Positions 1-7,004 of a DNA stretch of 36,001 bases are shown here, piece after piece. Origin of the DNA: Burkholderia pseudomultivorans (GTDB lineage Bacteria; Pseudomonadota; Gammaproteobacteria; Burkholderiales; Burkholderiaceae). Position numbers and translations under genes: made by a program. Location: contig NZ_CABVPP010000067.1 of NCBI RefSeq assembly GCF_902499075.1, forward strand, positions 1 through 36,001. Direction: 5' to 3'. How positions within the stretch are numbered: position 1 is the first letter of the stretch; every line of letters begins with the position of its first letter. Below the pieces are notes generated by a model that searched no databases, was not told the DNA's origin, and was given only the letters and a program-made list of their open reading frames with translations.

Positions 1-692
1 CGGCCGCAGCCGGCGTGCCGGCCGCTGCCGCGCCAACCGCCGTCGCCGCGCAACCCGCCACCGCACCGGCCCAGCAGGATCCCGACACGATCCGCCGCGC
101 GGCGCTCGCGTTCCTGCAGCAGCAGATCGCCGGCCTGCCCGGCAAGACCACCGCGACCGTCGCGCCCGCGTTTCCGCGCGGGCTAGCCGCCTGCACGACG
201 CTCGAGCCGTTCCTGCCGACCGGCGCGCGCCTGTGGGGCCGCACGACGGTCGGCGTGCGCTGCGCGGGCGAGCGGCCGTGGACCGTCTATCTGCAGGCAA
301 AAGTCGCGGTGCAGGCCACCTACTATGTCGCCGCGCGGCAGATCGCGCCCGGCGAGCCGCTGAGCGCCGCCGATCTGGTCGCGCGCGACGGCGACCTGAC
401 GGTGCTGCCGCTGGCCGTGATTACCGATCCCGCGCAGGCGATCGGCGCGACCGCGCTCGCGCGCATCGCGGCCGGGCTGCCGCTGCGCCAGGACATGCTG
501 AAGAGCGCGGCGTCGGTGTCGGCCGGGCAGACGGTGCGCGTCGTCGCGGCCGGCCCCGGCTTCACGATCTCGGCCGAGGGCAGCGCGCTCGCGAATGCGG
601 CGCCCGGCCAGTCGGTGCGGGTCAGGATGGCGGCGGGCCAGATCGTGACCGCGATCGTCAAGGACGCGGGGACCGTGGAGATCCCGCTGTAA
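1..692 (+). CDS. flgA: FlgA, flagellar P-ring assembly chaperone (5' end missing)
   Basis: This is the C-terminal part of FlgA, the periplasmic chaperone that helps FlgI form the P ring around the flagellar rod. The frame is open from the first bases of the window, so the start and the signal peptide lie upstream. The visible part has an Ala/Pro-rich linker, then the FlgA core, then an SAF-like domain (YYVAARQIAPGEPLSAADL) and the conserved end with AGQTVRVVAAGPGFTI, APGQSVRV and a final VEIPL. FlgA proteins typically end in this way. It lies 100 bp before flgM in the same direction, an arrangement common in beta-proteobacteria. Identification is firm; only the N-terminus is unknown. Confidence 0.93.
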   Translation, partial: AAAGVPAAAAPTAVAAQPATAPAQQDPDTIRRAALAFLQQQIAGLPGKTTATVAPAFPRGLAACTTLEPFLPTGARLWGRTTVGVRCAGERPWTVYLQAKVAVQATYYVAARQIAPGEPLSAADLVARDGDLTVLPLAVITDPAQAIGATALARIAAGLPLRQDMLKSAASVSAGQTVRVVAAGPGFTISAEGSALANAAPGQSVRVRMAAGQIVTAIVKDAGTVEIPL

Positions 693-737
693 GAGTGTAA
701 AAGATTGTTTATTCGGAGAATTTTGAAGACACGGTGC

Positions 738-764
738 TAAAGTTCGGCCCGGACCTGCCGTTAT
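738..764 (+). promoter_or_regulatory. sigma-28 (FliA) promoter of flgM
   Basis: TAAAGTTC at 738-745 and GCCGTTAT at 757-764 are separated by 11 bp. This matches the enteric FliA consensus TAAAGTTT-N11-GCCGATAA with three mismatches in total. The start codon of flgM lies 28 bp further on. Known logic: late-class transcription of flgM by FliA refills the anti-sigma pool as FlgM is exported. Confidence 0.88.
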
Positions 765-792
765 CTGGGTCAAACCGTACAGGAACCCCATC

Positions 793-1131
793 GTGAAAAT
801 CGATTCCACTCCGAACCCGAGCCCCGTCGCACCGGCCAGCAGCGGCAACGGCGCGGCCCGCCCGCAAGCCGGCGCGGCCTCGTCGACGGCTGCGCAGACG
901 GCCAATGCAGGATCGGCCGGCGGCGACGCGACCGTGAACCTGTCCGGTCTGTCCGGCCAGCTGCGCGCGCAGTCGGCATCCGGCGACGCGGACATCGACA
1001 CGGCGCTCGTCCAGTCGATCAAGGACGCACTGAACAACGGCACGCTGACGATCGATCCGAACCGGATCGCCGACGGCGTGCTGAATACCGCCCGCGAACT
1101 GCTGCAACAGCAGCGCCCGCAGGGCAACTGA
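793..1131 (+). CDS. flgM: FlgM, anti-sigma-28 factor
   Basis: FlgM binds the flagellar sigma factor FliA in the cytoplasm and is exported through the finished hook-basal body, which releases late flagellar genes. The 112-residue product has the usual features: a disordered Ser/Ala/Gly/Pro-rich N-terminal half and a C-terminal half with VNLSGLSGQL, then a helical segment ending in DPNRIADGVLNTARELL. The IDPxxIADG(V)L element is the family hallmark for FliA contact. The start is a GTG with AGGA at 781-784 eight bases upstream. It is preceded by a sigma-28 promoter and followed after 74 bp by flgN. Confidence 0.93.
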   Translation: MKIDSTPNPSPVAPASSGNGAARPQAGAASSTAAQTANAGSAGGDATVNLSGLSGQLRAQSASGDADIDTALVQSIKDALNNGTLTIDPNRIADGVLNTARELLQQQRPQGN

Positions 1132-1205
1132 GCCGGCTCGCGCCGGTCCCCCGGTTTGCCGGTGCGCGTGCATCAGACGCGCGCCGGCGCGACGAGCATC
1201 ACGCA

Positions 1206-1646
1206 ATGAGAGAAGAGCTGCTGGCCACGGTCAACGACGAACACGCGACGGTCGAAGCGTTCGCGTCGCTGCTTGCGTATGAGGAAAAGGCGCTGACGAC
1301 GGCCGAGCCGCTCGCGATGCTGCCCGGCATCGTCGAGAAGAAAAGCGCGCTGCTCGACCGGCTCGCGCAGCTCGAGCGCACGCGCGATGCGCAGTTGTCG
1401 GCGCTCGGCTTCGCGGGCGGCAAGAAAGGGATGGACCAGGCCGCCGAGCGCGATGCGCGTCTCGCCGGCCGCTGGCAGCTGCTGCAGCAGGCCGCCGAAC
1501 GGGCGCGCCGGGCCAACGCGAACAACGGGATGCTGATCCGGATCCGGATGGACTACAACGAGCGCGCGCTCGCGGTGCTGCGCTCGGCGCCCGCGCCGGC
1601 CGGCGTCTACGGGCCCGACGGCCGCGTGTCGGCGCTGATGCGCTGA
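1206..1646 (+). CDS. flgN: FlgN, export chaperone for hook-filament junction proteins
   Basis: FlgN is a cytoplasmic type III chaperone that keeps FlgK and FlgL in an export-competent state. The 146-residue product is mainly helical and charged, with heptad-like Leu/Ala spacing. Near its end it has the family signature RRANANNGMLIRIRMDYNER, then ALAVLR and a final YGPDGR. Length fits the family. No strong ribosome-binding site precedes the ATG (a weak GACGAG is present), but the homologous region begins within a few residues of it. It follows flgM by 74 bp and is probably co-transcribed with it. It converges on the aminopeptidase gene that ends at 1802; the 155-bp gap shows no clear intrinsic terminator. 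Confidence 0.9.
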   Translation: MREELLATVNDEHATVEAFASLLAYEEKALTTAEPLAMLPGIVEKKSALLDRLAQLERTRDAQLSALGFAGGKKGMDQAAERDARLAGRWQLLQQAAERARRANANNGMLIRIRMDYNERALAVLRSAPAPAGVYGPDGRVSALMR

Positions 1647-1801
1647 CGACCGGCGCGGCACGCCGCCGTTCGCGTCCGCTTTCTCCACACGCTGTCCCTT
1701 TACCCGCCCGTTTCACCTATGCCGTCCGCACGGCCTGCGCGGGCGTGCGGCCCAGCCGCCGCGTCCCGCCCGGGCCCGCCTTCGCCGGCAAACGCACCCG
1801 C

Positions 1802-3676
1802 TTACAGCAGCGGACACGCGGTCACCTGCGTGCCGCGCTCGACGCACAGTCGCTCGTAATCGCGCAGGTAGTCGCGCTCGTCGTCGGTCAGCAGATCGAC
1901 GTCGATCAGATCCCAGTCGTAGCCGACCGAGACGATGTTCTCGAAACGGACCTTGTCGGCGTCCTGCTCGCTCGGGCGGATGATCACGATGTTCTCGATC
2001 CGCACGCCGCCCTTGCCCGGCAGGTAGATGCCCGGCTCGACCGAGACCACCGCATTCGGCACCAGCCCGTACCGCGCGCCCGGCGCGAACCGCACGCCGC
2101 CTTCGTGCACGTGGATCCCGACGCCGTGTCCGGTGCCGTGCCCGAAATCGTGACCGTGGTCGCGGCACACCTGCCGCACCGCCGCGTCGACGTCGGCGCC
2201 CGTCGCGTCCTTCGGGAAGTGCGTGACGAGCCCCTTGATGCAGGCCTTCAGCGCGACCGTGTAGATCTCGCGCTGCCACGGCTGCGCGACCGTTTCCGCG
2301 CGCGTGCGGCGCAGTACGACGCGCGTGCAGTCCGTCGCGAAGCCGGCTTCGTAGTATGCGCCGCTGTCGAGCAGCACGAGTTCGCCTTCGCCCAGCTCGA
2401 CCTCGGCGCTGGCCGCCGTGTAATGCGCGGACGCGCTGTTCGCGCCGTTCGCCGCGACCGACGGAAACGTCAGCGCCACCGCGCCGCGTGCGCCGTACGC
2501 ATCGCTGATCGCGCGCGCCAGATCGTATTCGGAATGCCGCAGGCCGGGCTCGCCCGCCTTCGCCCAGCGCATCGTCTCGGCGATCGCCGCCGAGCTGCGC
2601 GCGAACGCATCGCGAAACCGGTCGAGCGCGGCCGGCGTCTTGGCCGCGCGCATCGCCTCGACCGGGTTGCAATCGGCATGCGGCGCGTGCGGCCACACGC
2701 GCCGCACCGTGTCGACGAGCGCGCAGTTGACCGATTCGAAGCCGTAGCACACGCGCCCGACCGCGAACTGCGCGAGAAAACGCGCGAGCGCGTCGAAGTC
2801 GCGCCGGATCACCTGCAGCGCCGGATACGACGCGAGTTCGACCGGACAGCGGTCGCAGCCCTCCGGCAGGAACAGCGCGACCTGCTCGCCGATCACGAAC
2901 AGGTAGCCGAGGTGCGACGACGCATTCGGGATGTGATAGCCGCGGCTGTTCAGCAGATGGCCGAGATCGTCCGATGCGCAGGTGACGAACGCGGTCGCGC
3001 CATCGGTCCCACCGTCGGTCGCCGCTGCGGCCACGTCCGCCTGCGCGGCCAGCCGCCGGTTCAGCGTCGCGATGTTGTGCGCGACGCTCGTGCCGGTCAT
3101 CGCTTCCGGCAGCGCGAAGATCGGCCGCTCGACGACCCAGCCCGGCAGCGCGACCGCGCGATCGATTTCGCGGCCGGCAAGACTCGTCCAGTCGAGCTGC
3201 GCCGCCCGCGTACTGTCGAGCAGCCGGTCGCGCTGCGCGACGCTGAGCCGCCAGCCGTCGTAGCCGATGCGCTTGATCAGGTCGGCCCGCGCGACGAGCC
3301 AGTCGGCCAGCGCCGGCCACATCGAAACGTTCAGACCGAGCTTCTCGACGCGCACGCGCGCCGGATCGCACTGCCGTTCGGCCTGCAGGTGATAGCGGCC
3401 GTCGACGAACAGCACGAACGGCGGCACGCCGAGCGCGCGCGCCGCCGCTTCGGCGAGAAAGATCCCGCAGCCGGCCGAGCCGTCGAAGCCCGACACCGCA
3501 TAGCGCGGGTTGTTGCGACGCGGCAGGTACTCGGTGACGAACTCGTCCTGCGACGTGACGATCGCCGCATCGAGCCGCAGCGTGTCGAGCAGTCGCGACA
3601 GCCCGGCCTGCGTGTCGGCGACGCAGGCATCGTACGGGGGAAGGCCGGAGAAACTGTATTTCAGTCGATCGATCAT
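1802..3676 (-). CDS. M24-family aminopeptidase P (three-domain, cytosolic)
   Basis: This enzyme should remove an N-terminal residue that precedes proline, or split Xaa-Pro dipeptides, with a two-metal centre in the cytoplasm. The 624-residue product has two creatinase-like N-domains (about 1-340), the pitta-bread catalytic domain (about 345-560) and a C-terminal extension as in eukaryotic XPNPEP1; classical E. coli PepP is about 440 residues. The metal ligands are visible: D437 (LLDSGAYY), D449 (FATDCTR), H517 in HGTGHGVG, E547 (SVEPGIY) and E561 (GVRIEN); H513 and H524 are the auxiliary histidines. The ATG at 3676 is chosen because family homology begins at MIDRLKYS; an upstream in-frame extension is low-complexity Arg/Ala sequence. 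It is divergent from an XRE-cupin regulator, and its promoter sits between two operator-like palindromes. No signal peptide. Confidence 0.9.
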   Translation of the reverse strand: MIDRLKYSFSGLPPYDACVADTQAGLSRLLDTLRLDAAIVTSQDEFVTEYLPRRNNPRYAVSGFDGSAGCGIFLAEAAARALGVPPFVLFVDGRYHLQAERQCDPARVRVEKLGLNVSMWPALADWLVARADLIKRIGYDGWRLSVAQRDRLLDSTRAAQLDWTSLAGREIDRAVALPGWVVERPIFALPEAMTGTSVAHNIATLNRRLAAQADVAAAATDGGTDGATAFVTCASDDLGHLLNSRGYHIPNASSHLGYLFVIGEQVALFLPEGCDRCPVELASYPALQVIRRDFDALARFLAQFAVGRVCYGFESVNCALVDTVRRVWPHAPHADCNPVEAMRAAKTPAALDRFRDAFARSSAAIAETMRWAKAGEPGLRHSEYDLARAISDAYGARGAVALTFPSVAANGANSASAHYTAASAEVELGEGELVLLDSGAYYEAGFATDCTRVVLRRTRAETVAQPWQREIYTVALKACIKGLVTHFPKDATGADVDAAVRQVCRDHGHDFGHGTGHGVGIHVHEGGVRFAPGARYGLVPNAVVSVEPGIYLPGKGGVRIENIVIIRPSEQDADKVRFENIVSVGYDWDLIDVDLLTDDERDYLRDYERLCVERGTQVTACPLL

Positions 3677-3853
3677 CGGATGCCTGTGGGGTCGTTGTTT
3701 TGTCGGCGCGCGCAGGGCGATGTGCGCGTTCGCGTGTCGGCGTGCCCACGCACGGCCGCGGCCTTCGCATGCGGCGTGGCGCGTCGAGACAGCCGACGCG
3801 GCAGCACGACGCCGGGCCGTCACCCGGCGAGCCGCATCGCAAACGCGGCCCCG

Positions 3854-3874
3854 GATTTTTGTCTCACTAAAATT
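3854..3874. promoter_or_regulatory. operator copy 1 (downstream of the aminopeptidase promoter)
   Basis: This is a 21-bp near-palindrome with half-sites GATTTT-n-GTC and CAC-n-AAAATT. It matches copy 2 (3927-3947) at all but two positions. It lies at about +12 to +32 of the predicted aminopeptidase transcript. It is exactly 73 bp from copy 2, centre to centre, close to seven helical turns. Confidence 0.7.
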
Positions 3875-3892
3875 TTTGCACGGTGCGACAGC

Positions 3893-3921
3893 AATCTAGA
3901 GGACGTCGGAATTGAGGTCAA
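3893..3921 (-). promoter_or_regulatory. sigma-70 promoter of the aminopeptidase gene
   Basis: Reading the minus strand, TTGACC (plus coordinates 3916-3921) is followed after 17 bp by TAGATT (3893-3898). The -35 box matches consensus at 5 of 6 positions and the -10 box at 4 of 6, with ideal spacing. The promoter fits between the two operators, leaving 18 bp on the downstream side and 5 bp on the upstream side. Confidence 0.7.
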
Positions 3922-3926
3922 GCCAA

Positions 3927-3947
3927 AATTTTTGTGTCACTAAAATT
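3927..3947. promoter_or_regulatory. operator copy 2 (upstream of the aminopeptidase promoter)
   Basis: Half-sites AATTTT-T-GTG and CAC-T-AAAATT flank a central T. All nine paired positions of the AATTTT/AAAATT and GTG/CAC blocks are complementary; only the single bases between the blocks break the symmetry. It abuts the -35 box of the minus-strand promoter and lies 170 bp upstream of the regulator gene, so it could serve both directions. The neighbouring XRE-cupin protein is the obvious candidate ligand (inference). Confidence 0.75.
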
Positions 3948-4116
3948 CCGGACTGCGGCGCCCGCCTGCTGCGCGGACACGCCGTCACGACGCTGCGCGG
4001 TACAATGCGCCGGCATCGTCGTTCAGACGGTCGTGCTTCGTGCGATTCGCGGAAAACCGACGCCCGGGCGCTGCACCGCCCTCCCGCCTTCCGGCTCGTT
4101 GCCACGAAAGAGATTC

Positions 4117-4911
4117 ATGGATTCAGACATCATGCGTATCGGCCAGCGCATTCGCCGCCTGCGCCGGGAAGCGAAGAAAACGCTGCTGGAAGTCGCGACC
4201 GAGGCGAAGCTGTCGGTCGGGTTCCTGTCCCAGGTCGAACGCCACCTCACCGGCATCTCCATCTCGTCGCTCGTCAACGTCGCGAAGGCGCTGAACGTGC
4301 CGCTCGGCGCGCTGATCGACCAGCCGCGCCAGGCGCAGCCCGATTCGCACCAGGGCCGCCGCGAATCGTACGCGGTCGACCGCACGTCGCAGTGGTACGA
4401 GCGGCTGTCGACCACCTTCGACGGCAGCCAGATCAATGCGGTGAAAGTGCAGATGATGGAAGGCTACCGTTCGGAATGGGTCGCGCACGGCGGCGACGAA
4501 TTCGTCTACGTGCTGGACGGGCGGATCTGCTACACGGTCGGCAAGAAGGACTATCCGCTGTCGGCCGGCGACTCGCTCCACTTCGACGCGCGCAAGCGGC
4601 ACCGCGTCGCCAACGTCGGCGACGGGCCTGCCGAGCTGATCGTGGTCGGCACGCTGCCGCTGTTCGACGACGGCCAGGCCGAATTCGTATCCGCGACGAT
4701 GGAAATCCGGCAGCCCGGGCGCGAGGCGCGGGCGATCCCGGGCGAACCGCGGGTGAGCCGCCGTCAGCCCGAGCCGAAGCGCGGCGGGCGCGCGGCGGAT
4801 GCCGCGAAGCCGGCTGGTGCATCAGCAAGGACCGCTACCGCGGCGCCCGCGGGCAAGCGCCCTGCGGCTGCCGCGACGAGCCGCAAGCCAGCCGCGCGTA
4901 CGAAGCAATGA
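4117..4911 (+). CDS. XRE-family regulator with C-terminal cupin sensor (PsdR/PuuR type)
   Basis: This 264-residue DNA-binding regulator has an XRE helix-turn-helix (about 7-65, with SVGFLSQVERHLTGIS covering the recognition helix) and a cupin-2 domain (about 105-182, with HGGDEFVYVLDG at 124-135). It then has an Ala/Lys/Arg/Pro-rich basic tail (about 200-264). XRE-cupin proteins are usually repressors of nearby amine, amino-acid or peptide genes and sense a small ligand in the cupin. In Pseudomonas aeruginosa the XRE-cupin repressor PsdR is encoded beside the metallopeptidase gene mdpA and controls dipeptide use. The gene pair here looks like the same arrangement. The ATG at 4117 has GAAAGAG just upstream; a second ATG at 4132 is possible. 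The basic tail is unlike typical PuuR proteins. Confidence 0.87.
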   Translation: MDSDIMRIGQRIRRLRREAKKTLLEVATEAKLSVGFLSQVERHLTGISISSLVNVAKALNVPLGALIDQPRQAQPDSHQGRRESYAVDRTSQWYERLSTTFDGSQINAVKVQMMEGYRSEWVAHGGDEFVYVLDGRICYTVGKKDYPLSAGDSLHFDARKRHRVANVGDGPAELIVVGTLPLFDDGQAEFVSATMEIRQPGREARAIPGEPRVSRRQPEPKRGGRAADAAKPAGASARTATAAPAGKRPAAAATSRKPAARTKQ

Positions 4912-4915
4912 CGGC

Positions 4916-4933
4916 GGGCGGCCTTTGCCGCCC
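4916..4933 (+). terminator. possible terminator hairpin after the XRE-cupin gene
   Basis: GGGCGGC (4916-4922) and GCCGCCC (4927-4933) form a perfect seven-pair stem with a CTTT loop, five bases after the stop codon. No T-tract follows, so it may only stabilise the 3' end. The remaining gap to the end of cca at 5061 shows nothing further. Confidence 0.4.
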
Positions 4934-5060
4934 ATCGACGACATGATTCATGTGCCGAAATGGCACTGCGCCGGAATCCTGCCCCGACCGCCCACGCAAG
5001 CATGCAGGCACGCGAGCCACACCGCCCGACCTTGCTCGCCCACGCAAGCGCGCCCCCCCG

Positions 5061-6302
5061 CTACTCGCCGATCTCGAGCGCCTGCGCGACGGCCTGGATC
5101 CGCGCGCGATGCACGGCGTCCTTGATCTTCACCGCATCGTTGCCGATCCCGCGCGCGATCGCACCCGCATCGACGCTGCGCGCGGCCGCGAGCGCAACGC
5201 GCAGCCGCTCGGCCTGCGGATACGGCTGCGCGTCGAGCCCGAGCCGCCCGCGCGCGTCGGCCTCGCATGCCTGCAGCATTTCCGCGAAGCGCGCGGGCTT
5301 GCGCAGCGCGTCGGTGCGCTCGAAAAACCGCACCAGCGCCGCCGCGCCCATCTCCATCACGCGATGCAGGTTGCCGTGCTCGCGCGCGACGACGATCGCG
5401 AGGTCGCGACATTCGTTCGGCACGCGCAGCCGCTCGCACAGCGGCTTCAGCAGGTCGACGCTGCGTCCTTCGTGGCCGACGTGGCGCGGCAGCACGTCGG
5501 CCGGCGTGGTCGCCTTGCCGAGATCGTGCGTGAGCGCCGCGAAGCGCACCGGCAGCGAATAGCCCTGCTTCGCCGCATAGTCGACGACCATCATCACGTG
5601 CACGCCCGTGTCGACTTCCGGATGGTAGTCGGCGCGCTGCGGCACGCCCCACAGGCCGTCGACCTCGGGCAGGATGCGCGCGAGCGCGCCGCAGTCGCGC
5701 AGCACCGCGAACATCCGCGACGGCTTCGCCTCCATCAGCCCGCGCGCAAGTTCCTGCCACACGCGCTCCGGCACGAGCGCGTCGACCTCGCCCGCGTCGA
5801 CCATCCGGCGCATCAGCGCGAGCGTCTCGTCGGCGACCGTGAAGTCCGCGAAGCGCGCGGCAAAACGTGCGATCCGCAGGATCCGCACCGGATCCTCGAC
5901 GAACGCGTCGCTCACGTGCCGGAACACGCGCGCCCGCAGGTCGGCCTGTCCGTCGTACGGATCGATCACCGGGCCGACCAGCGTGCCGTCGGGGCTCAGC
6001 TCGCGCGCCATCGCATTGATCGTCAGGTCGCGCCGCGCGAGATCCTCGTCGAGCGTCACGTCGGGCGCGTAGTGGAACTGGAAGCCGTGATAGCCGGCCG
6101 CCGTCTTGCGTTCGGTGCGCGCGAGCGCGTATTCCTCCTGCGTGTCGGGATGCAGGAACACCGGGAAATCCTTGCCGACCGGCCGGAAACCCTGCGCAAT
6201 CATTTGCTCGGGCGTCGCGCCGACCACCACGTAGTCGCGGTCCTGCACCGGCACGCCGAGCAATTCGTCGCGGATCGCGCCGCCCACTGCGTAGATGTTC
6301 AT
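5061..6302 (-). CDS. cca: multifunctional CCA-adding tRNA nucleotidyltransferase
   Basis: This enzyme adds or repairs the 3' CCA end of tRNAs without a nucleic-acid template; the beta/gamma-proteobacterial form also carries an HD phosphohydrolase domain. The 413-residue product begins with the class II nucleotidyltransferase signature VGGAIRDELLG. The catalytic acidic pair is D21/D23 (DRDYVVVG) and RRDLTINAMA is at 90-99. It continues with the nucleotide-selecting helices (EDPVRILRIARFAARF) and an HD motif at H259-D260 (ALTHDLGK), with GHEGRS following. Length matches E. coli Cca (412). The ATG at 6302 overlaps the stop of the upstream GST gene in an ATGA, suggesting translational coupling. 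Confidence 0.95.
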   Translation of the reverse strand: MNIYAVGGAIRDELLGVPVQDRDYVVVGATPEQMIAQGFRPVGKDFPVFLHPDTQEEYALARTERKTAAGYHGFQFHYAPDVTLDEDLARRDLTINAMARELSPDGTLVGPVIDPYDGQADLRARVFRHVSDAFVEDPVRILRIARFAARFADFTVADETLALMRRMVDAGEVDALVPERVWQELARGLMEAKPSRMFAVLRDCGALARILPEVDGLWGVPQRADYHPEVDTGVHVMMVVDYAAKQGYSLPVRFAALTHDLGKATTPADVLPRHVGHEGRSVDLLKPLCERLRVPNECRDLAIVVAREHGNLHRVMEMGAAALVRFFERTDALRKPARFAEMLQACEADARGRLGLDAQPYPQAERLRVALAAARSVDAGAIARGIGNDAVKIKDAVHRARIQAVAQALEIGE

Positions 6303-6946
6303 CGTGTCGGCTCGTATTCGGCAATCACGGTGGTCTCGCGCCGCGCGGCGTCGATCCACTGCTGCACGGCCGGCAGCGCGGTCACGCGCGCCGCATAGCC
6401 GGCCGCTTCCGGCGACAGCGCCGGTTCATACGTGTTGAAGCGCATCACGACCGGCGCATACATCGCGTCGACGATCCCGAATTCGCCGAACAGGAACGGG
6501 CCGCCCGACGCCTCGATGCACGCGCTCCACAGTGCGTCGATGCGCGCGACGTCGGCGAGCGCTTCGGGCGTCGCGCCGCGCCCCGGCATCGACGCGCGCA
6601 CGTTCATCCCCATCTGCGTGCGCAGCGCCGCGAAGCCCGCATGCATCTCGGCCGCGATGCTGCGCGCCTGGGCGCGCGCCTGCGGGTCGGCCGGCCACAT
6701 CGGATGATGCGGATAACGCTCGGCGAGCGTCTCGGCGATCGCGAGCGAATCCCAGATCGTCGCGCCGTGATCGTCGATCAGGCACGGCACCTTGCCGGAC
6801 GGCGAGTATTCGCGGATGCGCGCGCTCGTGTCGTCGCGGCGCAGCTCGATCGCGATCTCGTCGAACGGGATCCCGAAATGCACGAGCAGCAGCCACGGCC
6901 GCATCGACCACGACGAGTAATTCTTGTCTCCAATGACGAGTTTCAT
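6299..6946 (-). CDS. glutathione S-transferase family protein
   Basis: This is a 215-residue soluble GST-fold protein. The N-terminal thioredoxin-like domain (about 1-80) has NYSSWSMRPWLLL, where the active-site serine region is expected, then the cis-proline element GKVPCLIDD and the glutathione gamma-Glu contact IWDSLAIAETLAERYP. The C-terminal half is the helical GST domain, with FLFGEFGIVDAMYAPVVMRF matching the usual N-capping helix. Substrate is not predictable; it resembles the zeta/maleylacetoacetate-isomerase-like or YfcF-like bacterial GSTs. The ATG at 6944-6946 starts where homology begins. Its stop overlaps the cca start by four bases, so the two are probably one transcript. Confidence 0.87.
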   Translation of the reverse strand: MKLVIGDKNYSSWSMRPWLLLVHFGIPFDEIAIELRRDDTSARIREYSPSGKVPCLIDDHGATIWDSLAIAETLAERYPHHPMWPADPQARAQARSIAAEMHAGFAALRTQMGMNVRASMPGRGATPEALADVARIDALWSACIEASGGPFLFGEFGIVDAMYAPVVMRFNTYEPALSPEAAGYAARVTALPAVQQWIDAARRETTVIAEYEPTR

Positions 6947-7004
6947 GACGGTCTTCCGAAAATGCGGGGAGAAATAAACGAAACGGCACGCGCGGCGACG
7001 GCGC

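Larger units (their letters stand above)
3677..4116. promoter_or_regulatory. 440-bp divergent regulatory region, aminopeptidase / XRE-cupin regulator
   Basis: This non-coding spacer holds an AT-rich core (3854-3947) in otherwise GC-rich DNA. The core contains a minus-strand sigma-70 promoter and two near-palindromic operators, listed separately. A TACAAT at 4001-4006 could be the -10 box of the plus-strand regulator gene, but no good -35 box accompanies it. The aminopeptidase transcript would have a leader of about 210 nt (3677 to about 3886), in which I see no recognised riboswitch. Confidence 0.6.

Noticed and set aside
1745-3943. Long plus-strand open frame (732 codons) opposite the aminopeptidase
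   Set aside because: It is Arg/Ala/His-rich without domains and lies antisense to a gene with complete catalytic motifs; this is the usual mirror effect of high GC.
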